A stretch of 52,989 bases of DNA. Origin: Verrucomicrobiaceae bacterium. Lineage in GTDB: Bacteria > Verrucomicrobiota > Verrucomicrobiia > Verrucomicrobiales > Verrucomicrobiaceae. The position numbers and the translations under genes are program-made. The stretch lies in NCBI GenBank assembly GCA_027487315.1, contig JAIYDW010000213.1, forward strand, positions 1-52,989, given 5' to 3'. The notes beneath the pieces are model-generated. The model was not told where the DNA came from and made no database searches. It saw only the letters and a program-made list of their open reading frames with translations. Of this stretch, positions 26,950 through 36,225 are shown in pieces. The stretch's first letter is position 1; each line of letters opens with the position of its first letter.

Positions 26950-28308
26950 TTAGACCAGACTGAGCACCCCACTGCTATCCCCCACCCGCTCCGCCTTGAC
27001 CCCCAGCCGCTCCAGAATCCCCAGATGCAGATTCGTCATCGGCACCTCCCCTTCCAGCACCCAGCGCCGACCATGCTGCACCCCATCCGCCTTCCCGCCA
27101 GCCAGCAAAATCGGCAGGTTGTCGTGATTGTGCCGATCCCCATCTCCAATCCCTCCCCCATAAGTCACCAACGTCCGATCCAGCAACCGCTCCTCTCCGA
27201 TCATCGCCCCCTTCAGCTTCTCCAGGAAATACCCAAACTGCCGCACATAAAACCGATCAATCAGCGCAATCTTCCGCAACTTCTCCGGGTTCCTCTGATG
27301 GTGCGAAATCGCATGATGCGCGTCCGCCACCCCCAACTCAGGAAAGCTCCGGTTGCTCCCATCATGCGCCAGCAAAAACGTCGCCACCCGCGTGCTATCC
27401 GTCTGAAACGCCAGCACCAAAAGATCCATCATCGCTCGGATGTGATCCTCGTATCGCTCCGGGATCCCCTCCGGCCTTGCCACATCCGGCATCGTCACGG
27501 AGATCGATTCCGCCTGCTCGATGCGCCGCTCAATCTCCCTCACCGAATCCAGATACTCCTCCAACTTCCGCCGATCCGCATCCCCTGCCTTCGCCTGCAA
27601 ACCCTTCGCCTCACCCATCACCGCATCCAGCACACTCCGCCGCGTCTTCCTCGCCCGCTCGGCCTCCGGTCCGCTCCCCATTGTCACACTCCCCAATCCA
27701 AACAATCGCTCAAACGCCAACCTCGGATCCATCTCCGGCGCCATCGGCATCGTCTCCGACTTCCACGCCAAATTAAACTGATAAGCGCACGAATACCCCG
27801 AGTCACAACGCCCCGCGCTCCGCTGCCCGTCCGTGCTCAACTCCAAAGACGGCAACCGCGTCTGCCGCCCAATCTGCCTCGCCGCAATCTGATCCACCGA
27901 TTCCCCCAGTCGAATATCCGCCCCCGCCGTCTTCTTCGGCATGCACCCCGTCAAAAAGGTCGCCGTCGCCCTCGCATGATCCCCCCCGCCATTCCCGTGC
28001 GACCTCGCCATGTCATGCGCCAAACCCGACAGCACACTGAACTCATCCCTCAATCCCGCCAACTCCGACAGCGACGCCGACAACTGATAATCCTTCCCGC
28101 TCCCAGTCGGCATCCATTCCTCCACGTTCACCCCATTCGGCACATACAACCAGGCCGCCCGCATCGGCGCCCCGGCCTTCGCCACCGCCGCTCGCACTTC
28201 CCTCGATGCCAAAGACTCCAGCCAAGGCAACGCCATCACCGTCCCAAACCCACGCAGCAAATGCCTTCGAGTCATCGAACGAGAATTGGGAGCTGTGTCA
28301 GTATGCAT
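26950..28308 (-). CDS. Tat-exported DUF1552 protein
   Basis: 452 residues from the ATG at 28308. The twin-arginine signal is MTRRHLLRGFGTVMALP. RAAWLYVPNGVNVEEWMPTG, the conserved HGNGGGDHARATATFLTG and SVDQIAARQIG are DUF1552 signatures; LELSTDG, YSCAYQFNLAW and GGIGDGDRHNHDNLPILLAG follow. In this bacterial group such proteins usually pair with a DUF1592/DUF1588 cytochrome-type protein encoded alongside. No such partner is adjacent here, so it looks orphaned. Function unproven. Confidence 0.92.
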   Translation of the reverse strand: MHTDTAPNSRSMTRRHLLRGFGTVMALPWLESLASREVRAAVAKAGAPMRAAWLYVPNGVNVEEWMPTGSGKDYQLSASLSELAGLRDEFSVLSGLAHDMARSHGNGGGDHARATATFLTGCMPKKTAGADIRLGESVDQIAARQIGRQTRLPSLELSTDGQRSAGRCDSGYSCAYQFNLAWKSETMPMAPEMDPRLAFERLFGLGSVTMGSGPEAERARKTRRSVLDAVMGEAKGLQAKAGDADRRKLEEYLDSVREIERRIEQAESISVTMPDVARPEGIPERYEDHIRAMMDLLVLAFQTDSTRVATFLLAHDGSNRSFPELGVADAHHAISHHQRNPEKLRKIALIDRFYVRQFGYFLEKLKGAMIGEERLLDRTLVTYGGGIGDGDRHNHDNLPILLAGGKADGVQHGRRWVLEGEVPMTNLHLGILERLGVKAERVGDSSGVLSLV

Positions 28309-28439
28309 CCCCAAACCTACGCTCTCCAACCTCCATCCATATCACCCGATCCCCATGAAAGCCTCTGAAAGTGCTTGAAAACCCAATCCTCCGGCTATCC
28401 AGTGATTTCCAGCGGGACCTCCCCCATCCCACTCGCTTC

Positions 28440-28907
28440 ATGGCACCTTCTTCCCTGCTGGCTCTGGTTTCCCTCGCCACCTTGCTCGCCCCTCTCGGCG
28501 CGCAGGAACTCGCGCCGTCCGCCGTGGAACTGCGACCTCACCCCCAGGTCCCCCTCGCCTTCGACAAAACCGAACTCAGCGGCAAAGCTGGGTCCCGAGT
28601 CACCCTCACCCTCAACAACATCGACGGCCCCCTCCAGCAACCCCACAACTTCGTCCTCATCAAGCCCGGCAAGATCGACGCCGTCGGCACCCTGGCCACC
28701 GCCATGATCACCGACCCCAAGGCCATCGAGAAAAACTACATCCCGGAGCAATCCACCGACATCATCGCCCACACCCCCCTCGTCCAACCCGGTGAATCCG
28801 TCACCATCGAGTTCACCCTCCCCGCAGAACCTGGCGACTACCCTTTCATGTCCACCTTTCCCGGACATTGGCTGCAAATGCGTGGCACTTTCCACGTATC
28901 TCCTTGA
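28440..28907 (+). CDS. azurin/plastocyanin-like protein lacking the copper cysteine
   Basis: 155 residues with signal peptide (MAPSSLLALVSLATLLAPLGA). The cupredoxin fold is clear: KTELSGKAGSRVTLTLNN, QQPHNFVLIKPG (first His ligand), PLVQPGESVTIEFTLP and YPFMSTFPGHWLQMRGTFHV at the end. In azurin the last block reads C-T-F-P-G-H-x4-M. Here the Cys is Ser (codon TCC at 28851-28853), while both His and the Met are kept. It therefore should not make a blue copper centre. It is followed by another small secreted protein 21 nt later. Confidence 0.85.
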   Translation: MAPSSLLALVSLATLLAPLGAQELAPSAVELRPHPQVPLAFDKTELSGKAGSRVTLTLNNIDGPLQQPHNFVLIKPGKIDAVGTLATAMITDPKAIEKNYIPEQSTDIIAHTPLVQPGESVTIEFTLPAEPGDYPFMSTFPGHWLQMRGTFHVSP

Positions 28908-28928
28908 TCCCTCACCTCTTTCCAAACC

Positions 28929-29447
28929 ATGAAAAACACCCTCCGCACCCTCGCCCTCATCCTCTCCCTCAGCACCCTCTCAGCCACCGCTGAAGATACC
29001 CTCAAAGTCGCTGACCTCACCTTCAAAACCGCCGCCCCCTGGAAGGTCGTCCCCACCTCCAGCCCCATGCGCGCCGGCACCGTTCAAATCGCTGTCGATG
29101 GCGCAGAAAAACCTCTCGAGGCCGTGTTCTACTACTTCGGAGCCGGCCAAGGCGGCGATACCGAAGCCAACATCGCCCGCTGGCTCGGCCAGTTCGAAGG
29201 CGCTCCCGCTTCGAAACGCGAAGAACTCACGGCAGGCGATAAGAAAGTCGCCCTCGTCATCGCTGACGGAACCTACCTCGACGGCCCTCCCTTCGGTGGC
29301 ACCAAAACCCCGCGCCCCGACTACACCCTCCTCGGCGCCATCGTCCCCGCTGGAGATGCCAACGTCTTCATCAAACTCACCGGCCCCAAAGCCGATGTCG
29401 CCAAGGCCATGGACGCCTTCAAGGCCCTCGCCACGAGCCCGTTCTAG
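28929..29447 (+). CDS. secreted hypothetical protein
   Basis: 172 residues with a signal peptide (MKNTLRTLALILSLSTLSATA). The mature chain (LTFKTAAPWKVVPTSSPMRAGTVQI, VFYYFGAGQGGDTEANIARWLGQF, KLTGPKADVAKAMDAF) resembles a conserved small-protein family of planctomycetes and verrucomicrobia of unknown function. It sits between the azurin-like gene and a sulfatase with tiny gaps (21 and 6 nt), so all three are probably co-transcribed. Confidence 0.82.
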   Translation: MKNTLRTLALILSLSTLSATAEDTLKVADLTFKTAAPWKVVPTSSPMRAGTVQIAVDGAEKPLEAVFYYFGAGQGGDTEANIARWLGQFEGAPASKREELTAGDKKVALVIADGTYLDGPPFGGTKTPRPDYTLLGAIVPAGDANVFIKLTGPKADVAKAMDAFKALATSPF

Positions 29448-29453
29448 TCCCAA

Positions 29454-30845
29454 ATGAAGACCGTCCTCGCCGCTTCGATTCTCCTCGCGGCGCTCACGTC
29501 TTCCCTCCCGGCGGCAGCCCCCAACATCGTCGTCATCCTCGCCGATGATCTCGGCTGGGCTGACCTCGGGTGCTACGGCAACACCTTCAACGAAACCCCA
29601 AACATCGATCGCCTCGCCGCCGAAGGCCTGCGCTTCACCCAGTTCTACGCAGGCCCCGTCTGCTCACCCACCCGCGCCAACCTCCAGTCCGGGCAGGACC
29701 AGGCCCGCTTCGGCATCACCCAGCACATCCCCGGTCATCGCCGACCCTACGCTCGCCTCATCGACCCCATCGTTCCCACCGAACTCCCTCTCGATACCGT
29801 CACCTTCGCCGAAAGCCTCGGCGTAAATGGCTACCACACCGGTTACTTCGGAAAATGGCACCTCGGAGGCAAAGGCCACAACCCCTCCGATCAAGGCTGG
29901 CAAACCGCCCTAGAAACCCACGGCAACACCCAGTCACCCTCCGTCACGGGCAGCCCCGAAACCCGCCAGACCGCCGAGTTCCTCACCGAAAAAGCCATCG
30001 CCTTCATCGAAGCAAACTCCAATCACCCCTTCCTCCTCCAGGTCTCCCACGCCGCCGTCCACATCCCCCTCACCACCACCCCCGACCGCATCGCCAAATA
30101 CCAAAAAAAGCCCCCCATGCCCGGCTATCCCAGCCGCCCGGACTATGCAGGCCTCCTTGAAGAACTCGACCAAAGCGTCGGCGCCATCAGCGCCGCCCTC
30201 GACCGCCTCGGCCTCAGCCAAAACACCCTCCTCTTTTTCACCTCTGACAACGGCGGCCTCGTTCGTCAGCAGGACAACACCATCGTCACCTCAAACCATC
30301 CCCTCCGCTCCGAAAAAGGCACCCTCTACGAAGGCGGCATCCGCGTCCCGGCCATCGCCCGCTGGCCCGGCACGATCCCGCCCAATCAGCAATGCTCAAC
30401 TCCCGCCATCACCCAAGACCTCTACCCCACCTTCCTCGAACTCAGCCAGTCCCCCAAACCCAATCAACCCCAGGATGGTCTCAGCCTCGCCTCTCTATTC
30501 CGCGACCCCACCTCACTCCTGTCGCGAACATCCCTCCACTGGCACCTCCCCCACTACCATCACAGCACCCCCGCGAGCGCCATCCGCCAGGGCGACTGGA
30601 AACTCATCGAGTTCTTCGAGGATGATCACATCGAACTCTACGACCTCGCTACCGACCTCGGCGAATCCAAAAACCTAGCCACCCAGGAACCCCAGCGCGC
30701 CGCATCCATGCGCTCAGCTCTCAAGGCCTGGCGCGAACACGTCAACGCCCGCCTTCCCGAACCCAACCCCGCCTTCGATCCCACCCGCGCCAGCGAACTC
30801 GCGAACGGGGGCAATAAGACCCGCAAAAAGAAAACCAAAGCCTGA
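29454..30845 (+). CDS. secreted sulfatase
   Basis: 463 residues with a signal peptide. NIVVILADDLGWADLGCYG gives the metal Asp pair. CSPTR (Cys70) is the intact formylglycine motif. FGKWHLGG, LLFFTSDNGG and ELYDLATDLGESKNLA are further sulfatase blocks. The C-terminus ends in a lysine-rich tail (KTRKKKTKA). It is not a close copy of the sulfatase at 11527, differing throughout outside the core motifs, so the substrates probably differ. Confidence 0.93.
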   Translation: MKTVLAASILLAALTSSLPAAAPNIVVILADDLGWADLGCYGNTFNETPNIDRLAAEGLRFTQFYAGPVCSPTRANLQSGQDQARFGITQHIPGHRRPYARLIDPIVPTELPLDTVTFAESLGVNGYHTGYFGKWHLGGKGHNPSDQGWQTALETHGNTQSPSVTGSPETRQTAEFLTEKAIAFIEANSNHPFLLQVSHAAVHIPLTTTPDRIAKYQKKPPMPGYPSRPDYAGLLEELDQSVGAISAALDRLGLSQNTLLFFTSDNGGLVRQQDNTIVTSNHPLRSEKGTLYEGGIRVPAIARWPGTIPPNQQCSTPAITQDLYPTFLELSQSPKPNQPQDGLSLASLFRDPTSLLSRTSLHWHLPHYHHSTPASAIRQGDWKLIEFFEDDHIELYDLATDLGESKNLATQEPQRAASMRSALKAWREHVNARLPEPNPAFDPTRASELANGGNKTRKKKTKA

Positions 30846-30885
30846 TCCTTTCTCGCACCCCGGGGACCTCCTCATCCCGTCTACC

Positions 30886-31686
30886 ATGTTCATCACCAGC
30901 AACAGCAACGACCACGTCAAAGCCGCCCGCCTCATTCGCGATGGCAAAGACAAATCCCTGCTCTTCGTCGAAGGCGAACGCCTCGTTGCCGACTGCCTCG
31001 CCTCCCGTCTTCCCATCCCGACCGCCTTCCATCTCCCCAATCCCTCGGATCAAATCGCCCCGCTCATCACCGCCCTCCAAGACCAAGGCACCCACCTCCT
31101 CTCCACCACCCCCGAAGTCCTCGCCTCCCTCAGCGACACCGTCACCCCCCAGGGCATCATCGTCCTCGCAGAACGCCCCCAAACCATTCCCGCCACCTTC
31201 TGGTCCACGCTCCCCGCGTCACCCCTCCTCGTCGCCCTCGACCGCATCCAAGACCCCGGCAATCTCGGCACCCTCCTGCGCACCGCCGAAGCCGCAGGCG
31301 CCCATGGCCTCATCACCCTCTCCGGCACCGCCGATCCCTTCTCCCCCAAGGCCCTCCGAGCCTCCATGGGCTCCGCCTTCCGCCTCCCCATCCTAACCAA
31401 CCTCACCTCCACGGACCTCCTCGCTTCCGCCCACCTCCATCACCTGCAAACCTTCGCCGCCACCGGAACCGCCTCCCTCTCCTTCCGCGATCTCGACTGG
31501 ACCGTCCCCACCCTACTCCTCCTCGGTAACGAAGGCCGCGGCATCGCTCCCGATCTCCTCGCCGCCTGCGAGCACCCCGTCCGCATCCCCATCCACCCGC
31601 CCGTCGAATCCCTCAACGTCGCCGCCGCCGCCGCCATCCTCCTCTTCGAAGCCGCCCACCAGCGCACCCTCAAGACACCGTCTTGA
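30886..31686 (+). CDS. TrmH/SpoU-family RNA 2'-O-methyltransferase
   Basis: 266 residues. The N-terminal part is the substrate-binding domain (VKAARLIRDGKDKSLLFVEGERLV). The SPOUT knot follows with motif 1 DRIQDPGNLGTLLRTAEA, motif 2 LLLGNEGRGI and motif 3 IPIHPPVESLNVAAAAAILLFE. It transfers methyl from SAM to a ribose in rRNA or tRNA; the exact site cannot be named. Its last 17 nt overlap the convergent MoxR gene. Confidence 0.9.
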   Translation: MFITSNSNDHVKAARLIRDGKDKSLLFVEGERLVADCLASRLPIPTAFHLPNPSDQIAPLITALQDQGTHLLSTTPEVLASLSDTVTPQGIIVLAERPQTIPATFWSTLPASPLLVALDRIQDPGNLGTLLRTAEAAGAHGLITLSGTADPFSPKALRASMGSAFRLPILTNLTSTDLLASAHLHHLQTFAATGTASLSFRDLDWTVPTLLLLGNEGRGIAPDLLAACEHPVRIPIHPPVESLNVAAAAAILLFEAAHQRTLKTPS

Positions 31687-32653
31687 GCAACTCACTGATC
31701 ACCTTCTCCACCGTGATCCCCTCCGCTTCCGCTCGATAATTCACCAAAATCCGATGCCTCAGCACCGGCAGCGCCATCGCCCGGATATCGTCCTTCGTCA
31801 CATGCGCACGCCCGGCCAGAAGCGCCCTCGTCTTCCCTCCCAGGACCAAATACTGACTCGCCCGCGTCCCCGCCCCCCAACTCACCCAGTCATTCACATA
31901 AGCCGACGTCCCCTCGCGCTTCGGCCGCGACGCCGCTGAAAGCCGCACCGCATAGCGCGCCACATCCTCCGCCACCGGCACCTTCCTCACCACCTGGTGA
32001 AACCTCAGCAAATCCTCTCCGGTAAACAACCGCTTTACCCCCTCGCCACCCGTCGAAGTCGTCCTCGTCACCACCCCCACCTCGTCATCCTCACTCAGGT
32101 AATCGATCACGATGTTCAACATGAACCGATCCAGTTGCGCCTCCGGCAGCGGATACGTCCCTTCCATCTCCACCGGGTTCTGCGTCGCAAGCACAAAAAA
32201 CGGCTCTTCCAGTTTCAAACTCACCCCCGCCACCGTCACCTGATGCTCTTGCATCGCTTCCAACAGCGCCGCCTGCGTCTTCGGCGGCGTCCGATTGATC
32301 TCGTCCGCCAAAATCATGTTCGCAAACACCGGCCCTTTCTTGAACACCAACTCCTTCCCGTTCTCTGTGTCCTCCAGCAACTCCGTCCCAGTGATGTCAG
32401 ACGGCATCAAATCCGGCGTGAACTGGATCCGTTGAAAACTCAAATCAAACACCTCCGCCACCGTCTTCACCAGCAGCGTCTTCGCCAAACCCGGCGCTCC
32501 CGTGATCAAACAATGCCCACCCGCCAGCAACGCCACCAGCATCTCCTCGACCACCTCCCGTTGACCCACGATCACCTTGCCCACCTCCGCTAAAATGCGA
32601 CCCCGCGCTTCCACCAATTGCGCCACCAGTTGCTCATCGGAAATCTCGTTCAT
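31670..32653 (-). CDS. MoxR-family AAA+ ATPase
   Basis: 327 residues from the ATG at 32653. Walker A is GAPGLAKT, Walker B MILADEINR, and the sensor region FVLATQNPVEMEGTYPLPEAQLDRF is the classic MoxR block. MoxR ATPases act as chaperones for metal or complex insertion, usually next to DUF58 and VWA genes. None are present here; instead the next gene upstream is a large secreted Ig-like protein, 67 nt away on the same strand. It overlaps the convergent methyltransferase gene by 17 nt. Confidence 0.93.
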   Translation of the reverse strand: MNEISDEQLVAQLVEARGRILAEVGKVIVGQREVVEEMLVALLAGGHCLITGAPGLAKTLLVKTVAEVFDLSFQRIQFTPDLMPSDITGTELLEDTENGKELVFKKGPVFANMILADEINRTPPKTQAALLEAMQEHQVTVAGVSLKLEEPFFVLATQNPVEMEGTYPLPEAQLDRFMLNIVIDYLSEDDEVGVVTRTTSTGGEGVKRLFTGEDLLRFHQVVRKVPVAEDVARYAVRLSAASRPKREGTSAYVNDWVSWGAGTRASQYLVLGGKTRALLAGRAHVTKDDIRAMALPVLRHRILVNYRAEAEGITVEKVISELLKTVS

Positions 32654-32719
32654 AAATGCCAATTCACATCAACCCGGCCCGCAGCACAATCTTTCCCTGC
32701 ATCGCACAAATCTCGTCGA

Positions 32720-34795
32720 TCAAGCCAAACTCAGTCCCATCCGCTTCAAATACAACTTCCTCGCCTGCAAAAGCATCACTCCCAGCAGCACCGCCACGCC
32801 CGCATACCACCACCACGTCGGCATCTTCCACGGCGCCAACGTCGTCATCAAATAGATATCCGACGGCGGCGAAACCTTCCCCTGCTCATCCACCGCCAAC
32901 ACCCGCAATTCATACTGCGCCGCCGGCCTCAATCCCGCCAGTCGCACCCCTTCCTTCCCACCACCCACCACCAGCGGCTTAACGTCAGATATCGGCGTCC
33001 ACTGCCGGAAGAACATCTTCGTCGCCGGTTCATACACCTGCTGCCCCGACTCCACCCGATAACTCTGCGGAGGCGAATCCGGATTCGGCTTCTCCCAGGC
33101 CAACTCAAGAAAATCCGTTCCCACTCCCGCCAGCTCAATCCGCTCCAGTTTGCCATACTTTTTGCTCAGATCCTTCTCCTGAATCGGCATGCCAAACACA
33201 CTCAAATACGACAGCGCCGCCGCCGTCTGCTTGTTAAGGCGTCCCATCGCTGTCACCGCATTGCGACTGTCCACAGGTGTCGGTCCCACAGGCTCCTTCG
33301 GCTTCGTTTCTTCCGGCATCTCGCCACTCTTCGCCGCCAACTCCGCCACCGTCGGAACCTCCGCCGCCTTTGGTCGCGCCACCTTCCCCGCAGGCTCTCC
33401 AGCCTCAGCCTTGCCACTCCCGCCCTTGCCCGCCTTCATCTGAATCACATTCGGATCCACAAACGTCACCTCAGCATCCAATTCCAACCGACCGCCTCCT
33501 CCAGACAGCACCACCTTCCCCGAATAGAGACCTGCCTTGCCGCTGTCCACCTCCATCACCAACTTCTGCGTCTCACCCGGTGCCACACTGAAACTCTGTT
33601 CATCCTGCGCCACTCGGAAAGGTGGCGGCGCCTGCACCGCCATCACCGCCGCCTCACCGCCACTGTTGGCCAGCACCAAAGTCGCCTTCCCCACCACTCC
33701 CATGTTGTGCGATCCAAACTGAATCTTTCCCGATGAAGGAGCCACCACCGCCACCTGCGCCGGCTCCGGAGACGCCCCCAAAATCAATCGCTCACTCAGC
33801 ATCCCCTCCGTCACCGTCACTTCCCCAGTGAACGCCTTCACATCATTCGCCGCCAAAGTCAGTTCGATCTCCTGCAATTGCCCCGCCCGTACTTCCACCT
33901 CACTCGGCCCCTTCAACCGCTCCGGCAGCGTCAACTTCAACGTCATCGTCTCCGCTGTCGCATTCGCAATTCTCGCCCTCACCCAGCGCAATCCCCGCTC
34001 CGGATCATAACTCATCTGCGCCCTCCCCGGCGTCACAATAAACGGCTGCTCACACTGCAACCACAGCCGCACCCGACTCGTCGGATTCCCCTCCTGCAAT
34101 GTCACCTCCTCAGTGATCACACCTGGACGATCCGGCGTCACAAAGACCGCCATCTCCGCCGTCTCACCAATCCCCAGCTTCAACTTTGGCGGTCCCTTCC
34201 ATGGCGCTGGCCAGGTCAAATCCGACTCAAACGGCCCGATCCCCCGATTCGCAATCACCACCTTCGCCATCACTTCCGTCCCCGGCAACACCCGCCCAAA
34301 TTGCGCCTGATTCAGCACCATCAATCTCGCCTCCGCTCGCCGACCATTCAACATCACTCTCGCAGGCGCAGAAAACGGCCCCTCATTGATCCGGCAAGCA
34401 TACGCAAAACTGTCCATCAGATTCGCCTCACCCCCGGTGTGCGTGTAGGTCACCACCGCCTTATGCCTCTCCGTCGGGTGTGGCCGCACCTCCGACAACG
34501 TCCCAAACTTAGGCGCTTCCCGAATCAAAAATTTCAACCCCGTCACCACCGCCGCCGCCGCATCCAACTCCACATCCACACTCCGCCCCGCCACAAAACT
34601 CACCTGAGCCGGCTTCACCTCCGGACTCAGCGCATCCAGTTGCCCCATGCGCTTCTCATCCTCTTTCCGCGTCTCCTTGTCCTTACCCTTCTCCTTCAGC
34701 GTCCCCAACTTCACATCTCCACGGGCAAACCCGGCCGCCATCAGGCAAAGCAACAGCCCCGCTCGCAAAAAAGTCTTCATTCGAGTTCGCTTCAT
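32720..34795 (-). CDS. secreted Ig-like/fibronectin-type membrane-anchored protein
   Basis: 691 residues. Signal peptide at the start (MKTFLRAGLLLCLMAAGFA from residue 6). Several beta-sandwich segments follow, with the choice-of-anchor pattern (VVIANRGIGPFESDLTWPAPWKG; LQCEQPFIVTPG; GVVGKATLVLANSGGEAAVMAV). A fibronectin type III-like segment is near residues 570-660 (LELAWEKPNPDSPPQSYRVESG, LRPAAQYELRVLAVDEQGKVSPPS). A C-terminal membrane helix (WWWYAGVAVLLGVMLLQA) ends in a short basic tail. It probably sits in the envelope facing outward. The start overlaps the cinA stop by 4 nt. Confidence 0.8.
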   Translation of the reverse strand: MKRTRMKTFLRAGLLLCLMAAGFARGDVKLGTLKEKGKDKETRKEDEKRMGQLDALSPEVKPAQVSFVAGRSVDVELDAAAAVVTGLKFLIREAPKFGTLSEVRPHPTERHKAVVTYTHTGGEANLMDSFAYACRINEGPFSAPARVMLNGRRAEARLMVLNQAQFGRVLPGTEVMAKVVIANRGIGPFESDLTWPAPWKGPPKLKLGIGETAEMAVFVTPDRPGVITEEVTLQEGNPTSRVRLWLQCEQPFIVTPGRAQMSYDPERGLRWVRARIANATAETMTLKLTLPERLKGPSEVEVRAGQLQEIELTLAANDVKAFTGEVTVTEGMLSERLILGASPEPAQVAVVAPSSGKIQFGSHNMGVVGKATLVLANSGGEAAVMAVQAPPPFRVAQDEQSFSVAPGETQKLVMEVDSGKAGLYSGKVVLSGGGGRLELDAEVTFVDPNVIQMKAGKGGSGKAEAGEPAGKVARPKAAEVPTVAELAAKSGEMPEETKPKEPVGPTPVDSRNAVTAMGRLNKQTAAALSYLSVFGMPIQEKDLSKKYGKLERIELAGVGTDFLELAWEKPNPDSPPQSYRVESGQQVYEPATKMFFRQWTPISDVKPLVVGGGKEGVRLAGLRPAAQYELRVLAVDEQGKVSPPSDIYLMTTLAPWKMPTWWWYAGVAVLLGVMLLQARKLYLKRMGLSLA

Positions 34796-36051
34796 GGTTC
34801 CAAAGTCAGGTTTAACAACCGCCGCCGGATCATCTCAAGAGCCGCCTGCGAAGTCAGCAGCTTAAACCGATCCCGCGCTCCAGGAAAGAAAAGTCTCCGG
34901 CATTTCGTCGCTTCACCTTTCGACGCCAACGCCACAAAAACCGTCCCCACAGGCTTCTCCTCACTCCCTCCCGTTGGCCCCGCAATCCCCGTCACCGCCA
35001 CCGCGTGATTCGCCCCCGACACCTCCAAACACCCCTCCGCCATCCCACACGCCACAGGCTCACTCACCGCCCCATGGCGCATGAGCAACTCCGCACTCAC
35101 CCCCAACTCCCGCACCTTCGCCTCATTCGCATACGTCACATACCCATAGCCAAACACCGCCGACGCCCCGCTCACATCCGTCAACCTTCCCGCAATCATC
35201 CCCCCCGTGCACGACTCCGCCGTCGCCACCGTCTCTCCCCGCTCCGCAAGCAAATGCACCACCACCTCCTCCAGCACCCGCCGATCCTCCGACAAAATGT
35301 AGTCTCCAACCTTCTCCCGCACTAGCGCCGCCCCCTTCGCTACCACCTCCCCCGGCCCCGTCAACCGCACATCCACATCCCCCTTGCCGATGCAATACCC
35401 CATCTCCAACCCCGCCTCAGCCATCGCTTCCAACTCACGCTCCACGTGATCGACAAGGTCCGATTCCCCCATCCCGGTCACCTTCAAGTAAAGCACCTCC
35501 CGTCCCGCCGCCGCCGGATGCAACGCCTTCAAAACTGGCACCACTCCCGTCTCAAACATCGGCTTCAACTCCCTCGGCGGCCCCGGCAGCAAAAAGAAAT
35601 GACAACCCCATCCCCTCTCCGCCCCCAACCCCGCAGGCACATAAAGCCCCGGCGCCGTCCCAAACGCATTGTCCATCACCCGCGCACCCCTCGGCACCAT
35701 CGCCTGCCTCAGCGTCGCCTGATTCACCTCCCGACCCCGCTTGTGAAAATACGCCTCCAACTTCGCCACCACCCCCGCATCCACATCCATCGGTAACCCC
35801 AGCAATCCCGCCGTAATCTCCCGCGTCACATCATCATTCGTCGGCCCCAAGCCCCCAGTCGCAATCACCACATCACTCCGACCCGCCGCCTCCGCCAGCA
35901 CCTCCCCAATCACCGCCCCATCCGGCACAATCGTCTGCCGCGCCACCGACAACCCCAAAGCCGCCAATTGCTGCCCAATCCAAGCCGCGTTCGTGTTGAT
36001 CGTATCCCCAAGCACCAGCTCGGTCCCCGTGTTGATGAGTTCAATGCGCAT
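34792..36051 (-). CDS. cinA: CinA family protein, nicotinamide-nucleotide amidase
   Basis: 419 residues from the ATG at 36051 (MRIELINTGTELVLGDT). The N-terminal MoCF-like domain covers about residues 1-170 (SDVVIATGGLGPTNDDVTREI, FFLLPGPPREL). The C-terminal CinA amidase domain (ETVATAESCTGGMIAGRLTDV, VAVTGIAGPTGGSEEKPVGTVF) is complete. The enzyme deamidates NMN to recycle pyridine nucleotides. The frame is open to 36177 but the upstream residues are not homologous. It overlaps the Ig-like gene by 4 nt. Confidence 0.93.
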   Translation of the reverse strand: MRIELINTGTELVLGDTINTNAAWIGQQLAALGLSVARQTIVPDGAVIGEVLAEAAGRSDVVIATGGLGPTNDDVTREITAGLLGLPMDVDAGVVAKLEAYFHKRGREVNQATLRQAMVPRGARVMDNAFGTAPGLYVPAGLGAERGWGCHFFLLPGPPRELKPMFETGVVPVLKALHPAAAGREVLYLKVTGMGESDLVDHVERELEAMAEAGLEMGYCIGKGDVDVRLTGPGEVVAKGAALVREKVGDYILSEDRRVLEEVVVHLLAERGETVATAESCTGGMIAGRLTDVSGASAVFGYGYVTYANEAKVRELGVSAELLMRHGAVSEPVACGMAEGCLEVSGANHAVAVTGIAGPTGGSEEKPVGTVFVALASKGEATKCRRLFFPGARDRFKLLTSQAALEMIRRRLLNLTLEP

Positions 36052-36225
36052 AAAAAAACAGCCGTCCCTCCATACCCCAAAATCCCAGTTCTCAAATGCC
36101 AATTTTCCAATCCCCCTCCGCCTCCCAAACAAGCTCATCCGGAGCGCGCAACGACTCCCTAAGTTCGGCATCCTCATCCAGCAGCACCAAAGTAGTCGTG
36201 AGCTTCAGCTCGCAGCACCATTCAT

